The notes beneath the pieces are model-generated. The model worked only from the letters and a program-made list of their open reading frames with translations, did not search any database and was not told where the DNA came from. Below, one piece after another: positions 36,656 to 46,644 of a stretch of 64,000 bases of DNA. A program made the translations under genes and the position numbers. Numbering within the stretch: position 1 is the stretch's first letter; each line of letters begins with the position of its first letter. Source of the DNA: CAVVYJ01 sp963752495 (lineage in GTDB: Bacteria; Pseudomonadota; Gammaproteobacteria; Burkholderiales; Methylophilaceae); assembly GCA_963752495.1 (NCBI GenBank), contig CAVVYJ010000002.1, forward strand, positions 62,001-126,000, given 5' to 3'.

Positions 36656-37762
36656 TTATTTTGGGTAAATTGCGCCTAAAATACGCGGGCCTTTGGCGCC
36701 TGTTACCTCTGGTAGATTGCCGGGTTGATTGCTTAAGCATTGTTTGGCGAGCCATGCAAAAGCGACAGCTTCTACCCAATCGACATCGATACCTAAATCT
36801 TTAGTAGTACCTAAAGTAGATGTTCCATAAGCCGCATGGATATTAGATTGCAGGGCATCGAATAATAATTTATTATGCGCGCCGCCGCCGCATAAATATA
36901 CTTCGTCCACATCGCCACATTTTTTAAGCGCATCGGCAATGCTGTGCGCGGTGAGCGCGGTCAGCGTGCGCGCGACATCTTGCGGGCGTAAATGTGGGTA
37001 AAGTTGGTGCTGTTTTAGCCAATCATCATTGAATAAATCGCGACCAGTGCTTTTGGGTGGCGGTACTGCAAAATAAGGTTCGGCGAGCATATTGGCGAGC
37101 AGGCTATCAATCACCACACCGCTCGCAGCCCACGCGCCATTAGCATCGTAATCTTTGCCAGTTTTTAATTTCGTCCAGCTATCAATCAGCATATTGCCTG
37201 GGCCTGAATCGAAGCCGAGCACACTTCCATCTTTGCCCAAATATGTGATGTTGGCGATACCGCCGATGTTCACAATAGCGCGATTTTTGTGCTTATCAGC
37301 AAATAGAGCTTGATGAAACGCCGGCACAAGCGGCGCGCCTTGGCCGCCAGCGGCGATGTCGCGGCTGCGGAAATCGCCCACAACGGTAATATTTGTAAGC
37401 TCCGCCAGCAAAGCGTTGTTGCCAATTTGCAGCGTAAATCCAAGCTCTGGTCTGTGCCTAATCGTTTGGCCGTGGCAGCCAATTGCGCTAATGTCAGCAG
37501 CTGTTTTTTTTGCTTTTTTTAATAATTCATCTGTGGTTTCAGCATATAAATCGGCAAGCCTGCAACCTAATATCCATGCGGCTTCCAGCTCGTTATTTTG
37601 CGGCTTATGTAAAGCTAATAATTGTGATTTTACTTCGTCTGGATACGGCAAAAAGTGCGTATTTTGTAACTGGCAATTGTCACCGTCAAACGCCACCAGA
37701 GCTGCATCGACCCCATCTAAGCTGGTGCCAGACATAATGCCGATAAGTAGTTGCGCGGTCAT
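36656..37762 (-). CDS. anmK: Anhydro-N-acetylmuramic acid kinase
   Basis: AnmK phosphorylates and opens anhydro-MurNAc released in cell-wall recycling. The 368-residue protein from the ATG at 37762 has IGIMSGTSLDGVDAALV, GCHGQTIRHRP and VNIGGIANIT, the ASKHA-type motifs of the family, and FDSGPGNMLID. The start is one base after the stop of the M23 peptidase gene, linking wall hydrolysis with recycling. An in-frame upstream start at 37783 would overlap the peptidase. Confidence 0.96.
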   Translation of the reverse strand: MTAQLLIGIMSGTSLDGVDAALVAFDGDNCQLQNTHFLPYPDEVKSQLLALHKPQNNELEAAWILGCRLADLYAETTDELLKKAKKTAADISAIGCHGQTIRHRPELGFTLQIGNNALLAELTNITVVGDFRSRDIAAGGQGAPLVPAFHQALFADKHKNRAIVNIGGIANITYLGKDGSVLGFDSGPGNMLIDSWTKLKTGKDYDANGAWAASGVVIDSLLANMLAEPYFAVPPPKSTGRDLFNDDWLKQHQLYPHLRPQDVARTLTALTAHSIADALKKCGDVDEVYLCGGGAHNKLLFDALQSNIHAAYGTSTLGTTKDLGIDVDWVEAVAFAWLAKQCLSNQPGNLPEVTGAKGPRILGAIYPK

Positions 37763-37763
37763 A

Positions 37764-39099
37764 TCAGTCTTTGGCAGCCACAAGGTTACGGTTCAACATT
37801 TCAATTTTTGCCATATAGTCCAAGCTTTTTTCATCAAACTCTTTTTGATATTTTTTATCAATTGGTACGCTGGTAGGCAGGGCTACTGTCATTGGGTCTC
37901 GGTGAGCACCATTTACTAAAAATTCATAATGTAGGTGTGGACCCGTTGCCAAGCCTGTCATTGCCGACATAGCCAATAATATCACCTTGCGTTACACGCA
38001 TACCTTTGCGTAAATCTGAGGCAAAAGCAGACAAGTGCCCATATTTTGTGCTGATGCCGTTATCGTGCTTCAAAATAATCACGTTACCATAACCACCCTG
38101 ACGCCCGATAAAATCTACCTCGCCATCGCCGGATGCCTTAACTCTTGTGCCCATAGGCGCAGCGAAATCTACGCCTTGATGTAACCTGATGCGCTGTAAA
38201 ATGGGGTGATAACGTCCTGCGCTGAAGTTGGAGCTAATGCGTGTGAATTCCAGTGGCGAGCGCAAAAATGACTTATGTAAACTAATGCCCTCGGGCGTAT
38301 AGTAAGCATACTTACCTTCAGCTTCACCAAAATGGATTGCCTGATGTTTATTGCCACTGGTGATGAACTCTACCGCAAGCACATTGCCAGTTTTCATTAA
38401 TTCGCCCGCGTTATAAAACGCTTCGTAAATCACGTTAAATTTGTCTCCGGGATGGACATCCTCGTTAAAATCAATTTCCCCAGAAAAAATATCAGCGACT
38501 TGTAGGGCAATTTGGTCTGGAATGCCAGCATCGTCAGTAGCCCCAAATAAAGTATCCACGATGGTGGCAGATTTTAAAATATGATGGTTTTGCAAAACAA
38601 GTTTTTGCGTTGCTACCTGGTATCCGCTGGGAGTTAGGCCGGCGATTAGGATATTTTCTTTATCAAGTTCATATTCTAAATGTAGTAATTTGCCATCAAG
38701 GTTAGTTTTAATTTCAATGGTGCGTCCGGGAATGAGTTGCGTATTAATCGCGCGCGTTTGGGGGCTGAGCATTAAAAATTTTATGGCATCTTCATCGCGA
38801 ATCGTCATGCGTTTAAATAGTGTTGCCAGCGTGTCATCGCGGCGTACTTGATCAATTTGCCAAAACTCTTCATTGCGATTTACAGAGGTGGCCGCCAGCG
38901 GCAGGCTGACTTCTTCGACAATTGTTTTAATCGGCACGTTGGTAGGAGTCTCTTCAGGAGCAGTGCCAAAAGCCGCAAATATGCCTAAGAAAGGCAATAA
39001 CAATGCTATAAATATCCAACGTAACTTAATTTTACGTGCAGCTAAAAACAGGTTTTGCGTTAAAATGAGCAGCTTAGCGTTTGGCTTGTTAGGCAACAT
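37764..39099 (-). CDS. M23 family metallopeptidase, one frameshift
   Basis: An LytM-type peptidoglycan endopeptidase or its relative, about 444 residues once repaired. An N-terminal membrane anchor (about residues 26-46) precedes a LysM-like/OapA-like region and the peptidase domain. The first frame has HQGVDFAAPMGTRVKASGDG and ends GDIIGYVG; the next continues MTGLATGPHLHYEFLVNG with the catalytic HLHYE. One extra base at the AA of 37961-37962 (minus strand) causes the break. It probably cuts cell-wall cross-links, and anmK immediately downstream recycles fragments. Confidence 0.86.
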
Positions 39100-39214
39100 A
39101 AAAATTTACTAAAAAACGATACAAGTCCCTGAGTTGAAAGACCATACTAACAGAATTTTAGTTTTAACAAAAAGTAACATATTGTAAAAAGTGTTCTATT
39201 AAACGGAAAACATA

Positions 39215-40414
39215 GTGAATACCGATATTAAACAAGCGTTGGCTATTATTAAGCGTGGTGCAGATGAGCTTTTAATTGAGGCTGAGCTGGTTGAAAAGCT
39301 CAAAAAAGGCAAACCTTTGCGCATTAAAGCGGGGTTCGACCCTACCGCCCCAGACTTGCATCTTGGGCATACTGTGTTGATTAATAAGTTACGTCAATTT
39401 CAAGATTTAGGTCATCATGTTTTGTTCCTAATAGGCGATTTTACCGGCATGATTGGCGATCCGACCGGCAAAAGCGCTACGCGTCCGCCACTTACAAAAG
39501 AGCAAGTTGCTGAGAATGCAAAATCCTACGCTAGCCAAGTATTTAAAATTTTAGATAAAGATAAAACCGAGATTGTGTTTAACTCGAGCTGGCTCACCGA
39601 TTTAGGGGCGGCAGGCATGTTGAAATTGGCCGCCAGCCTAACCGTAGCGCGCATGTTGGAGCGTGACGATTTTAGTAAACGTTTTAAAAGTAATCAGCCG
39701 ATTGCTATACATGAGTTCATGTATCCATTATTGCAAGGTTATGATTCTGTCGCTTTAAAAGCGGATGTAGAACTTGGTGGGACCGACCAAAAATTTAATT
39801 TATTGATGGGGCGAGAACTTCAGAAGCAAGCTGGTCAGGCGCAACAGTGTGTGCTTACTATGCCACTGCTAGAAGGTTTGGACGGCGTTAATAAAATGTC
39901 TAAATCGTTAGGTAATTACATCGGCGTGGCTGAAGCGCCAGAAATTATCTTTGCCAAAATCATGTCGATTTCAGATGATTTAATGTGGCGCTATATTGAG
40001 TTGCTATCGTTTGAAACTATAGAAACGATTGCCGAATGGAAAGCCAGCGTGATTGCTGGCGCTAATCCAAGAGATACCAAAGTGCGTTTTGCGCAAGAAA
40101 TCGTCGCGCGTTTTCACTCGAAAGCGGATGCAGAAAAAGCATTGCAAGATTTTCAAACGCGCGCCAAAGGCGGTATACCGGACGATGTGCCCGAAGTAAG
40201 TGTGTCGGTTGAGGGAGATTCAATCGGCATCGCACAGTTATTAAAGCTTGCTGGGCTTGTAGAGAGTACTTCGGAAGCTTATCGTGCAATAGAGCAAGGT
40301 GGAATAAAATTAGACGGGGAAAAAGTTACCGAGAGAACGCTAATGCTAAAGAAAGGTTCGCAAGTCGTTGCTCAGGTGGGTAAACGCAAGTTCGCGAATA
40401 TCGCAATTTTGTAG
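39215..40414 (+). CDS. tyrS: Tyrosyl-tRNA synthetase
   Basis: TyrS charges tRNA-Tyr. The 399-residue protein starts at GTG and has HLGHT (the HIGH motif, residues 49-52), the KMSKS motif near residue 227 and a C-terminal S4 RNA-binding domain. It belongs to the long class common in gammaproteobacteria and betaproteobacteria. The gap upstream (39100-39214) to the divergent M23 gene holds its promoter. No terminator is visible before rimP. Confidence 0.97.
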   Translation: MNTDIKQALAIIKRGADELLIEAELVEKLKKGKPLRIKAGFDPTAPDLHLGHTVLINKLRQFQDLGHHVLFLIGDFTGMIGDPTGKSATRPPLTKEQVAENAKSYASQVFKILDKDKTEIVFNSSWLTDLGAAGMLKLAASLTVARMLERDDFSKRFKSNQPIAIHEFMYPLLQGYDSVALKADVELGGTDQKFNLLMGRELQKQAGQAQQCVLTMPLLEGLDGVNKMSKSLGNYIGVAEAPEIIFAKIMSISDDLMWRYIELLSFETIETIAEWKASVIAGANPRDTKVRFAQEIVARFHSKADAEKALQDFQTRAKGGIPDDVPEVSVSVEGDSIGIAQLLKLAGLVESTSEAYRAIEQGGIKLDGEKVTERTLMLKKGSQVVAQVGKRKFANIAIL

Positions 40415-40487
40415 TTACAGTATTTGAAATTTAATAATTAGCGCATATTGGACGTTTTAAGTGATTCCAATTGATTGAATTAATTGG

Positions 40488-40493
40488 TATAAT
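40488..40493 (+). promoter_or_regulatory. -10 box of the rimP-nusA-infB operon
   Basis: A consensus TATAAT. The best -35 at 17-base spacing is TTCCAA (40465-40470), a weak match. A transcript would start near 40500 and have a leader of about 60 bases before the rimP GTG. Confidence 0.6.
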
Positions 40494-40504
40494 GCGCGCA
40501 GTGG

Positions 40505-40527
40505 AATGGGCTTTGTGCCCATTTTTT
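40505..40527 (+). promoter_or_regulatory. Terminator-like hairpin in the rimP leader
   Basis: AATGGGC and GCCCATT form a perfect 7-bp stem with a 5-base loop (TTTGT), followed by a T run. It begins only about five bases after the predicted transcript start and 34 bases before the rimP GTG. It may be an attenuator, or a 5' stabilising stem. Attenuators before rimP are known from other proteobacteria, as I recall. Confidence 0.6.
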
Positions 40528-40560
40528 GTTTCTGCTGGGTATGTAATAAGGGTAAAGTTT

Positions 40561-41028
40561 GTGCAAGATTTGCATGCTTTAATAAACAAAACAGTCGCTC
40601 AATTGGGTTATGAGTTGGCAGATCTCGAAATTTCGAATCGAGGTAAATTGCTACGTGTGTTTATTGATAAACAAAACCCAAAAGACGTGAAAGACAGCGT
40701 GAATATCGATGACTGCGTGCTGGTGAGTAACCAGCTTGGTAATGTGTTAGCAGTAGAACATGATATTGATTACGACAGGCTTGAAGTTTCTTCGCCGGGG
40801 CTGGATAGGGCGCTAAAAAAAGAAGCAGATTTTGTACGATTTATTGGCGAGCGCGCGCAAATTAAACTCCGCGTGCCAGTAATTTTGGAAAATAAAGAAA
40901 CAAGAAAGAATTTTTTGGGAATTTTGCGAGGCTTTCAAGCTGGGTTGGTGGAAATTGAGTGCGATGGAATTATAGAAAAAATCGTGCTTACTAACATTGA
41001 TAAAGCGCGTTTAAGCCCGCAGTTTTAA
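40561..41028 (+). CDS. rimP: Ribosome maturation factor RimP
   Basis: RimP helps assemble the 30S subunit. The frame is open from 40471, but the GTG at 40561 gives the family start VQDLHALINKTVAQLGYELADLE and the usual length of 155 residues. DRLEVSSPGLDRALKKEADF is the central signature. It is the first gene of rimP-nusA-infB-rbfA-truB; the leader hairpin precedes it. Confidence 0.95.
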   Translation: MQDLHALINKTVAQLGYELADLEISNRGKLLRVFIDKQNPKDVKDSVNIDDCVLVSNQLGNVLAVEHDIDYDRLEVSSPGLDRALKKEADFVRFIGERAQIKLRVPVILENKETRKNFLGILRGFQAGLVEIECDGIIEKIVLTNIDKARLSPQF

Positions 41029-41055
41029 GTAGTTATTTTTAGTTGGAGAGTTGCG

Positions 41056-42522
41056 ATGAGTCGTGAGATTTTGTTATTAGTTGATGCTTTGGCACATGAA
41101 AAAAACGTGGGTAAAGAGGTCATCTTTACTGCGCTGGAGCTGGCTTTAGCCTCTGCAACTAAGAAAAAACATGATGAGAATGCGGATATTCGCGTGGCGA
41201 TTAACCGTGAAACTGGCGAATACGAGACTTTTAGGCGCTGGCAATATGTTGAATATGATTTGTTAGAAAACTCAGCCTATCAGTTTGATGAAGAGGATTC
41301 GCGCGCAGAAGGTCGCAAAATTGGTGATTATTACGAAGAGCCGCTTGAGTCAATCGAGTTTGGCCGTATCGGTGCGCAAGCAGCCAAGCAAGTGATTTTG
41401 CAAAAGGTGCGTGAAGCGGAGCGCGAACAAATTTTAGAAGACTTCTTGGCGCGTAATGAAAGCCTGGTAACAGGTGTAATTAAGCGCATGGAAAAAGGCA
41501 ATGCGCTGATTGAAGTCGGCCGTTTAGAGTGTATTTTGCCGCGTGAATCAATGATTCCAAAAGAAAACCTGCGTGTAGGGGATCGTGTACGCGCTTACTT
41601 GTCTCGCGTAGAGCGTAGCGGCCGTGGCCCACAATTGATTTTGTCGCGCGTAGCGCCAGAATTTTTACAACGTTTGTTTGAGCTTGAAGTGCCTGAAATC
41701 GAAGAAGGTTTATTGGAAATTCGCTCTGCAGCGCGTGACCCTGGTTTGCGTTCAAAAATAGCGGTTAAAGCCAACGATCAGCGTCTGGATCCAGTAGGTA
41801 CTTGCGTAGGCATGCGTGGTTCACGCGTGCAGGCAGTAACAAGCGAGTTGGCTGGTGAGCGCGTGGATATTGTGTTGTGGAGCATGGAGCCAGCGCAGTT
41901 TGTGATTAATGCAATGGCGCCAGCAGAGGTTTCAAGTATTGTGGTGGATGAAGATACGCACAGCATGGATGTGGTGGTGGATGAAGATCAGTTGGCTTTG
42001 GCAATTGGCCGTAGTGGGCAAAACGTACGTTTGGCCTCAGAACTTACAGGCTGGACATTGAATATTCTGACAGAAGAAGAAGCCGCCAAGAAAAACCAAG
42101 ATGAGTACTCTAGCGTAAGCCAATTGTTTATGGAAAAATTGGATGTTGACGAAGAAGTCGCAGATATTTTGGTGCAAGAAGGCTTTAGCACATTGGAAGA
42201 GATTGCCTACGTGCCACTTGCTGAAATGGCAGAAATTGATGCTTTCGACGAAGATACAATTAATGAGTTGCGTTCGCGCGCACGCGCTGCATTATTAACT
42301 GAAGCAATCGCCAAAGAGGAAAAGGTAGAAGAGGCCGCCGAAGACTTGCTTACAATGGAGGGTATGGACGATAAAACCGCGCATTTGTTAGCTTCTAAGG
42401 GGGTTTCTACCATGGAAAGTTTGGCTGAATTGGCGGTTGATGAGTTGGTAGAGCTTACGAGCATGGACGAAAATCGTGCAAAAGAGCTGATTATGACGGC
42501 CCGTGCACCTTGGTTTAAATAA
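41056..42522 (+). CDS. nusA: Transcription termination/antitermination factor NusA
   Basis: NusA binds RNA polymerase and nascent RNA to control pausing, termination and antitermination. The 488-residue protein has an N-terminal polymerase-binding domain, an S1 domain around residue 140-200, two KH domains (VGTCVGMRGSRVQAV, LAIGRSGQNVRLAS) and two C-terminal helical repeats (QEGFSTLEEIAYVPLAEMA, ASKGVSTMESLAELAV), typical of proteobacterial forms. GGAGAG precedes the ATG. Confidence 0.97.
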   Translation: MSREILLLVDALAHEKNVGKEVIFTALELALASATKKKHDENADIRVAINRETGEYETFRRWQYVEYDLLENSAYQFDEEDSRAEGRKIGDYYEEPLESIEFGRIGAQAAKQVILQKVREAEREQILEDFLARNESLVTGVIKRMEKGNALIEVGRLECILPRESMIPKENLRVGDRVRAYLSRVERSGRGPQLILSRVAPEFLQRLFELEVPEIEEGLLEIRSAARDPGLRSKIAVKANDQRLDPVGTCVGMRGSRVQAVTSELAGERVDIVLWSMEPAQFVINAMAPAEVSSIVVDEDTHSMDVVVDEDQLALAIGRSGQNVRLASELTGWTLNILTEEEAAKKNQDEYSSVSQLFMEKLDVDEEVADILVQEGFSTLEEIAYVPLAEMAEIDAFDEDTINELRSRARAALLTEAIAKEEKVEEAAEDLLTMEGMDDKTAHLLASKGVSTMESLAELAVDELVELTSMDENRAKELIMTARAPWFK

Positions 42523-42585
42523 TAACCCAAAGATTTAAATAGACATTTAAAAAGTAGTAGAGAAAAGTAGAAACTGGAGCAGTAA

Positions 42586-45216
42586 ATGGCACAATCAACC
42601 GTTGCACAATTCGCCGCAGAGTTAAATCTGCCAACAGCTTTGTTGTTGGAGCAGCTGAAAAGTGCTGGTGTAAATAAAACCACTGCGGAAGATAAATTGG
42701 ACGAAGCAGACAAAACTGCCTTGTTGGATTTTTTGCGTAAAGAACATGGTGCCGCCGCCCCAAAAAGCAAAATTACACTTGTGCGCAAGCAAAGTACAGA
42801 AATCAAAAAAACTGACAGTACTGGGCGTGCTCGCACCATACAGGTAGAAGTGCGTAAAAAACGTGTGCTGATGCGTCGTGAAGATTCAGATGAAATACCA
42901 GAGGTGGCGGAAGTTACGCCTGCACCAGTTGCTGAGTCAGCTCCGCCTGTTGTCGTTGTTGAAGAGGCTGTCGTGCCTGTTTCACCTGAGGTTCAGCCTG
43001 TAGTTAGCGAAGCGCCTAAGTCCACTACACTCAAAAAACAGGTCTTAAGCCCAGAACAAATTGCCATGCGCGAAGCTGAAGCCAAACGCCATGCGACGCT
43101 ACTATCGATGCAAGCTGAAGATTTGCGCAAAAAACAGGAATTGGAACAACGCCGCGCTGATGAGGAAGCAAAAAAACTCGCCGAGGCCGAGGCCAGCAAG
43201 GCAAAAGCTGCAAAATTAACTGAAGGTACACTGCACAAGCCAGCAGCCAAAGAAGGCGCCAAACCTGAGAGCAAAGAAAGCAAAAAAGGTAAAGGTGGCG
43301 GCAATAACAAAGATTGGAACGAAAACGAAAACCGCAAGCGTGGTTTAAAAACACGTGGTGCGATTGCTGTTAACTCAAGCTGGCGCGCACCTAAAGGCAA
43401 GCATAAATCACATAAAGACGAGGACGATCAGCAACACGCGTTTAATGCGCCAACCGAGCCAATTACCCGCGAAGTTATGGTGCCGGAGACAATTACGGTA
43501 GCTGATTTGGCACACAAAATGGCGGTGAAAGCATCTGAAGTTATTAAGGTGCTGATGGGCATGGGCATGATGGTGACGATTAACCAAGTGCTTGATCAGG
43601 AAACCGCTATTATTCTTGTGGAAGAAATGGGTCATAAAGCAATGGCCGCTGCCGCTAATGATCCAGAAACCTTCCTTGAAGAAACAGAACATGAGGCTGC
43701 GATTCTTGAGCCGCGACCACCGGTTGTGACTGTAATGGGTCACGTTGACCATGGTAAAACTTCATTATTGGATTACATTCGTCGCAGCCGTGTTGCAACA
43801 GGAGAGGCTGGTGGTATTACACAACACATTGGTGCATACCATGTAGAAACGCCGCGCGGCATGGTGACATTTTTAGATACGCCAGGCCACGAGGCCTTCA
43901 CTGCGATGCGGGCGCGTGGCGCAAAAGCAACGGATATCGTAATTTTAGTGGTATCAGCGGATGATGGTGTGATGCCACAGACGATTGAGGCGATACACCA
44001 CGCGAAGGCGGGTAATGTGCCGATTGTCGTAGCCATTAACAAGATAGATAAACCAGACGCACAACCTGAACGTGTGAAAATGGAGCTTGTGGCGCAAGAA
44101 GTTGTGCCTGAAGATTTTGGTGGCGATACCATGTTCCGTGAAGTTTCCGCAAAAACAGGTAAAGGTATCGATGAGTTGCTGGAAGCCTTGTTGTTACAAG
44201 CAGAGATACTGGAATTAAAAGCGCCTAAAAACACACCTGCAAAGGGCTTGGTGATTGAGGGGCGCTTGGATAAAGGTCGTGGGCCAGTTTCTACTATTCT
44301 AGTGCAGTCAGGTGTGTTGCGTCGCGGTGATATGTTGCTTGCAGGCAGTACTTTTGGCCGTGTGCGCGCGATGTTAGATGAATCTGGCAATGAGATTAAA
44401 GAAGCCGGCCCTTCGATTCCTGTTGAGATTCTTGGTTTGTCGGATGTGCCGAGTGCTGGGGAAGAAGTCATTGTGCTCAACGATGAGCGAAAAGCGCGTG
44501 AGATCGCACTTTTCCGTCAGGGTAAATTCCGCGATGTGAAATTTGCCAAACAGCAAGCGGCAAAACTTGAGAATATGTTCGACCAAATGAGCGAGGGCGA
44601 AGTGAAGACGCTTGCTCTAATTATCAAGTCGGATGTTCAGGGTTCATATGAAGCGCTAGCAACTAGCCTGCAAAAGCTATCTACGCCAGAAGTAAAAGTG
44701 AATATTATTCATACGGGTGTCGGTGCAATTAGCGAATCTGACGTGAACTTAGCAACTGCGTCCAAAGCGGTTTTGATTGGGTTTAATGTGCGGGCAGATT
44801 CTGGTGCACGCAAACTTATAGAAACAAACGGCGTGGATGTTCGTTATTACAATATTATCTACGAGGCTGTGGATGAGGTTAAGGCTGCTTTAGGTGGTAT
44901 GTTAGCACCAGAGCAAAGAGAAACCATGATTGGCACGGTGGAAATCCGCGAAGTATTCCGCATTTCTAAAGTGGGCGCTGTAGCTGGCTGCTATGTACGT
45001 GATGGCCTGATTAAACGCGACTCAAAAGTGCGTGTTTTACGCGATAACGTGATCATACATACAGGCGAGTTAGATTCATTAAAACGCTTTAAAGACGATG
45101 TTAAAGAAGTGAAAAATAACTTTGAATGCGGCCTCTCACTTAAGAACTATAACGATATTGAAGTTGGAGACCTTCTCGAGGTTTACGAAGTGGTTTCTGT
45201 TGCCCGCACGCTCTAA
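42586..45216 (+). CDS. infB: Translation initiation factor IF-2
   Basis: IF-2 is the GTPase that places initiator tRNA on the ribosome. The 876-residue protein has an IF2 N-terminal domain (QFAAELNLPTALLLEQL), a long charged linker rich in Ala, Glu and Lys, and the G domain starting around residue 384 (GHVDHGKTSLLDYIRRS, DTPGHEAF, NKIDKP), followed by the C-terminal domains. GGAG lies before the ATG. The stop TAA overlaps the rbfA ATG by one base (TAATG). Confidence 0.98.
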   Translation: MAQSTVAQFAAELNLPTALLLEQLKSAGVNKTTAEDKLDEADKTALLDFLRKEHGAAAPKSKITLVRKQSTEIKKTDSTGRARTIQVEVRKKRVLMRREDSDEIPEVAEVTPAPVAESAPPVVVVEEAVVPVSPEVQPVVSEAPKSTTLKKQVLSPEQIAMREAEAKRHATLLSMQAEDLRKKQELEQRRADEEAKKLAEAEASKAKAAKLTEGTLHKPAAKEGAKPESKESKKGKGGGNNKDWNENENRKRGLKTRGAIAVNSSWRAPKGKHKSHKDEDDQQHAFNAPTEPITREVMVPETITVADLAHKMAVKASEVIKVLMGMGMMVTINQVLDQETAIILVEEMGHKAMAAAANDPETFLEETEHEAAILEPRPPVVTVMGHVDHGKTSLLDYIRRSRVATGEAGGITQHIGAYHVETPRGMVTFLDTPGHEAFTAMRARGAKATDIVILVVSADDGVMPQTIEAIHHAKAGNVPIVVAINKIDKPDAQPERVKMELVAQEVVPEDFGGDTMFREVSAKTGKGIDELLEALLLQAEILELKAPKNTPAKGLVIEGRLDKGRGPVSTILVQSGVLRRGDMLLAGSTFGRVRAMLDESGNEIKEAGPSIPVEILGLSDVPSAGEEVIVLNDERKAREIALFRQGKFRDVKFAKQQAAKLENMFDQMSEGEVKTLALIIKSDVQGSYEALATSLQKLSTPEVKVNIIHTGVGAISESDVNLATASKAVLIGFNVRADSGARKLIETNGVDVRYYNIIYEAVDEVKAALGGMLAPEQRETMIGTVEIREVFRISKVGAVAGCYVRDGLIKRDSKVRVLRDNVIIHTGELDSLKRFKDDVKEVKNNFECGLSLKNYNDIEVGDLLEVYEVVSVARTL

Positions 45217-45578
45217 TGGCAAAAGAATTTTCTAGGTCAAATAGGGTTGCCGAGCAAATGCGGCGTGAGCTGGCGGATTTGTTACAGTTTGAAGTGAAAG
45301 ACCCGCGCATTGGTATGGTGACGATTACCGAAGTTGAAGTGACCGGCGACATGGAGCATGCCAAAGTTTTTTATAGCGCGCAAGCAGGTACGCCAGCATT
45401 GCAAGCAGGCTTGGAGAAATCCGCCGGCTTTTTACGCACGCAAATCGCAAAACGCATGCTGCTTAGAAAAGTGCCACAGCTGCATTTTGTGTATGATGCC
45501 TCCATCGACTACGGTATCAAAATGGGCAAGTTGATTGACGAAGCGCTGGCGCCCGAAAACAACTCCAATAAGTCCTAA
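45216..45578 (+). CDS. rbfA: 30S ribosome-binding factor RbfA
   Basis: RbfA is a 30S assembly factor needed for 16S rRNA 5' maturation. The 120-residue protein opens MAKEFSRSNRVAEQMRRELA and has VKDPRIGMVTITEVEVTGDM and LRKVPQLHFVYDASIDYG, the KH-like fold signatures. Its start codon overlaps the infB stop by one base, indicating coupled translation. Confidence 0.96.
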   Translation: MAKEFSRSNRVAEQMRRELADLLQFEVKDPRIGMVTITEVEVTGDMEHAKVFYSAQAGTPALQAGLEKSAGFLRTQIAKRMLLRKVPQLHFVYDASIDYGIKMGKLIDEALAPENNSNKS

Positions 45579-45583
45579 TCCCC

Positions 45584-46504
45584 TTGCAATTCAAACGCAT
45601 CAAACGCGCCGTAAATGGCGTTATTCTGCTCGATAAGCCGCTCGGCTATTCCTCTAACCAGGCTTTGCAAAAAGTAAAATGGTTATACCAAGCCGCCAAA
45701 GCCGGCCACACCGGCACACTCGACCCCCTTGCCACTGGGCTATTGCCAATTTGTTTGGGTGAGGCAACCAAGTTTGCACAATATGTGACTGATGCCGATA
45801 AAACCTATGTGGCGACGATTAAACTGGGCAAAACGACAACAACGGGTGATGCAGAGGGTGAGGTTTTAACAACTTCTCCAGTTAACGTCTCGTCCAAACA
45901 ATTTGAAACCGCTTGTACGAAATTTGTTGGCGAAATTTCGCAGATTCCACCTATGTATTCTGCGCTAAAGCATGAAGGAAAGGCGCTGTACGAATATGCC
46001 AGGAATGGCGTGGATATTGCTCGCCAGGCACGGTCTGTTTTTATTAAAAATATCGTTATCAATAACTTTATCGTTGACACAGCGCAAATCACCGTGACAT
46101 GTAGCAAGGGCACTTACATTCGTACATTGGCGGAAGATATCGGTACAGCACTTGGTTGCGGCGCACATTTAATCGGCTTGTGCCGCACCGAAACGGCTGG
46201 TTATAAGCTTGCGCAAGCGGTGACAATCGAGCAACTGGAAGCCATGACAACTGAGGCACGTGATGCGCAGCTTTTGCCAGTGGATTCAGCCATTGAGAGT
46301 TTGCCGCGAGTGGTTTTAAACGCAGATGCCGCTTACTTTTTAATGCGGGGCCAAGCCGTTTGGCAAGCTGGCAAAATTCCAAAAAGTGAGTTGCGACTTT
46401 ACGACGAAAATAGTCAATTTTTAGGCTTAGGTTTTTTACAGGACGATGGCAAAATAGCGCCAAAGCGTCTAGTAGTAAAAAATGCTGAAAAAACCAATAC
46501 TTAA
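45584..46504 (+). CDS. truB: tRNA pseudouridine-55 synthase TruB
   Basis: TruB makes pseudouridine 55 in the T-loop of tRNAs. The 306-residue protein has NGVILLDKPLGYSSNQALQ, the catalytic Asp47 in GHTGTLDPLATGLLP, and GTYIRTLAEDIG. The start is a TTG 5 bases after the rbfA stop; no ATG is available upstream of the conserved region. It ends the operon before the rpsO promoter. Confidence 0.96.
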   Translation: MQFKRIKRAVNGVILLDKPLGYSSNQALQKVKWLYQAAKAGHTGTLDPLATGLLPICLGEATKFAQYVTDADKTYVATIKLGKTTTTGDAEGEVLTTSPVNVSSKQFETACTKFVGEISQIPPMYSALKHEGKALYEYARNGVDIARQARSVFIKNIVINNFIVDTAQITVTCSKGTYIRTLAEDIGTALGCGAHLIGLCRTETAGYKLAQAVTIEQLEAMTTEARDAQLLPVDSAIESLPRVVLNADAAYFLMRGQAVWQAGKIPKSELRLYDENSQFLGLGFLQDDGKIAPKRLVVKNAEKTNT

Positions 46505-46516
46505 GTCATATTTTAC

Positions 46517-46545
46517 TTGTTTAAAACTTAAAAAACAGCTATGAT
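46517..46545 (+). promoter_or_regulatory. Promoter of rpsO
   Basis: TTGTTT (46517-46522) and TATGAT (46540-46545) are 17 bases apart, about 100 bases before the rpsO ATG. One mismatch in the -10 and three in the -35 box make this a fair match. Confidence 0.6.
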
Positions 46546-46644
46546 GCGCGCTCTACAATTTCTGTAGATAGAATGTTTTTGCGGGAAGTCAATAAACACC
46601 TGCTTTTACATTGACGAACAAGACTTCAAGATAAAGGAAAAAAC

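Noticed and set aside
37356..37919. Plus-strand open frame of 187 codons
   Set aside because: Antisense to anmK and the M23 peptidase, no motif and no ribosome binding site.
42207..42839. Minus-strand open frame of 210 codons across the nusA-infB junction
   Set aside because: Antisense to two conserved genes; Ser-rich translation typical of shadow frames.
43773..44480. Minus-strand open frame of 235 codons
   Set aside because: It is fully antisense to the infB GTPase domain, with low-complexity Ser/Thr-rich translation and no family signal.
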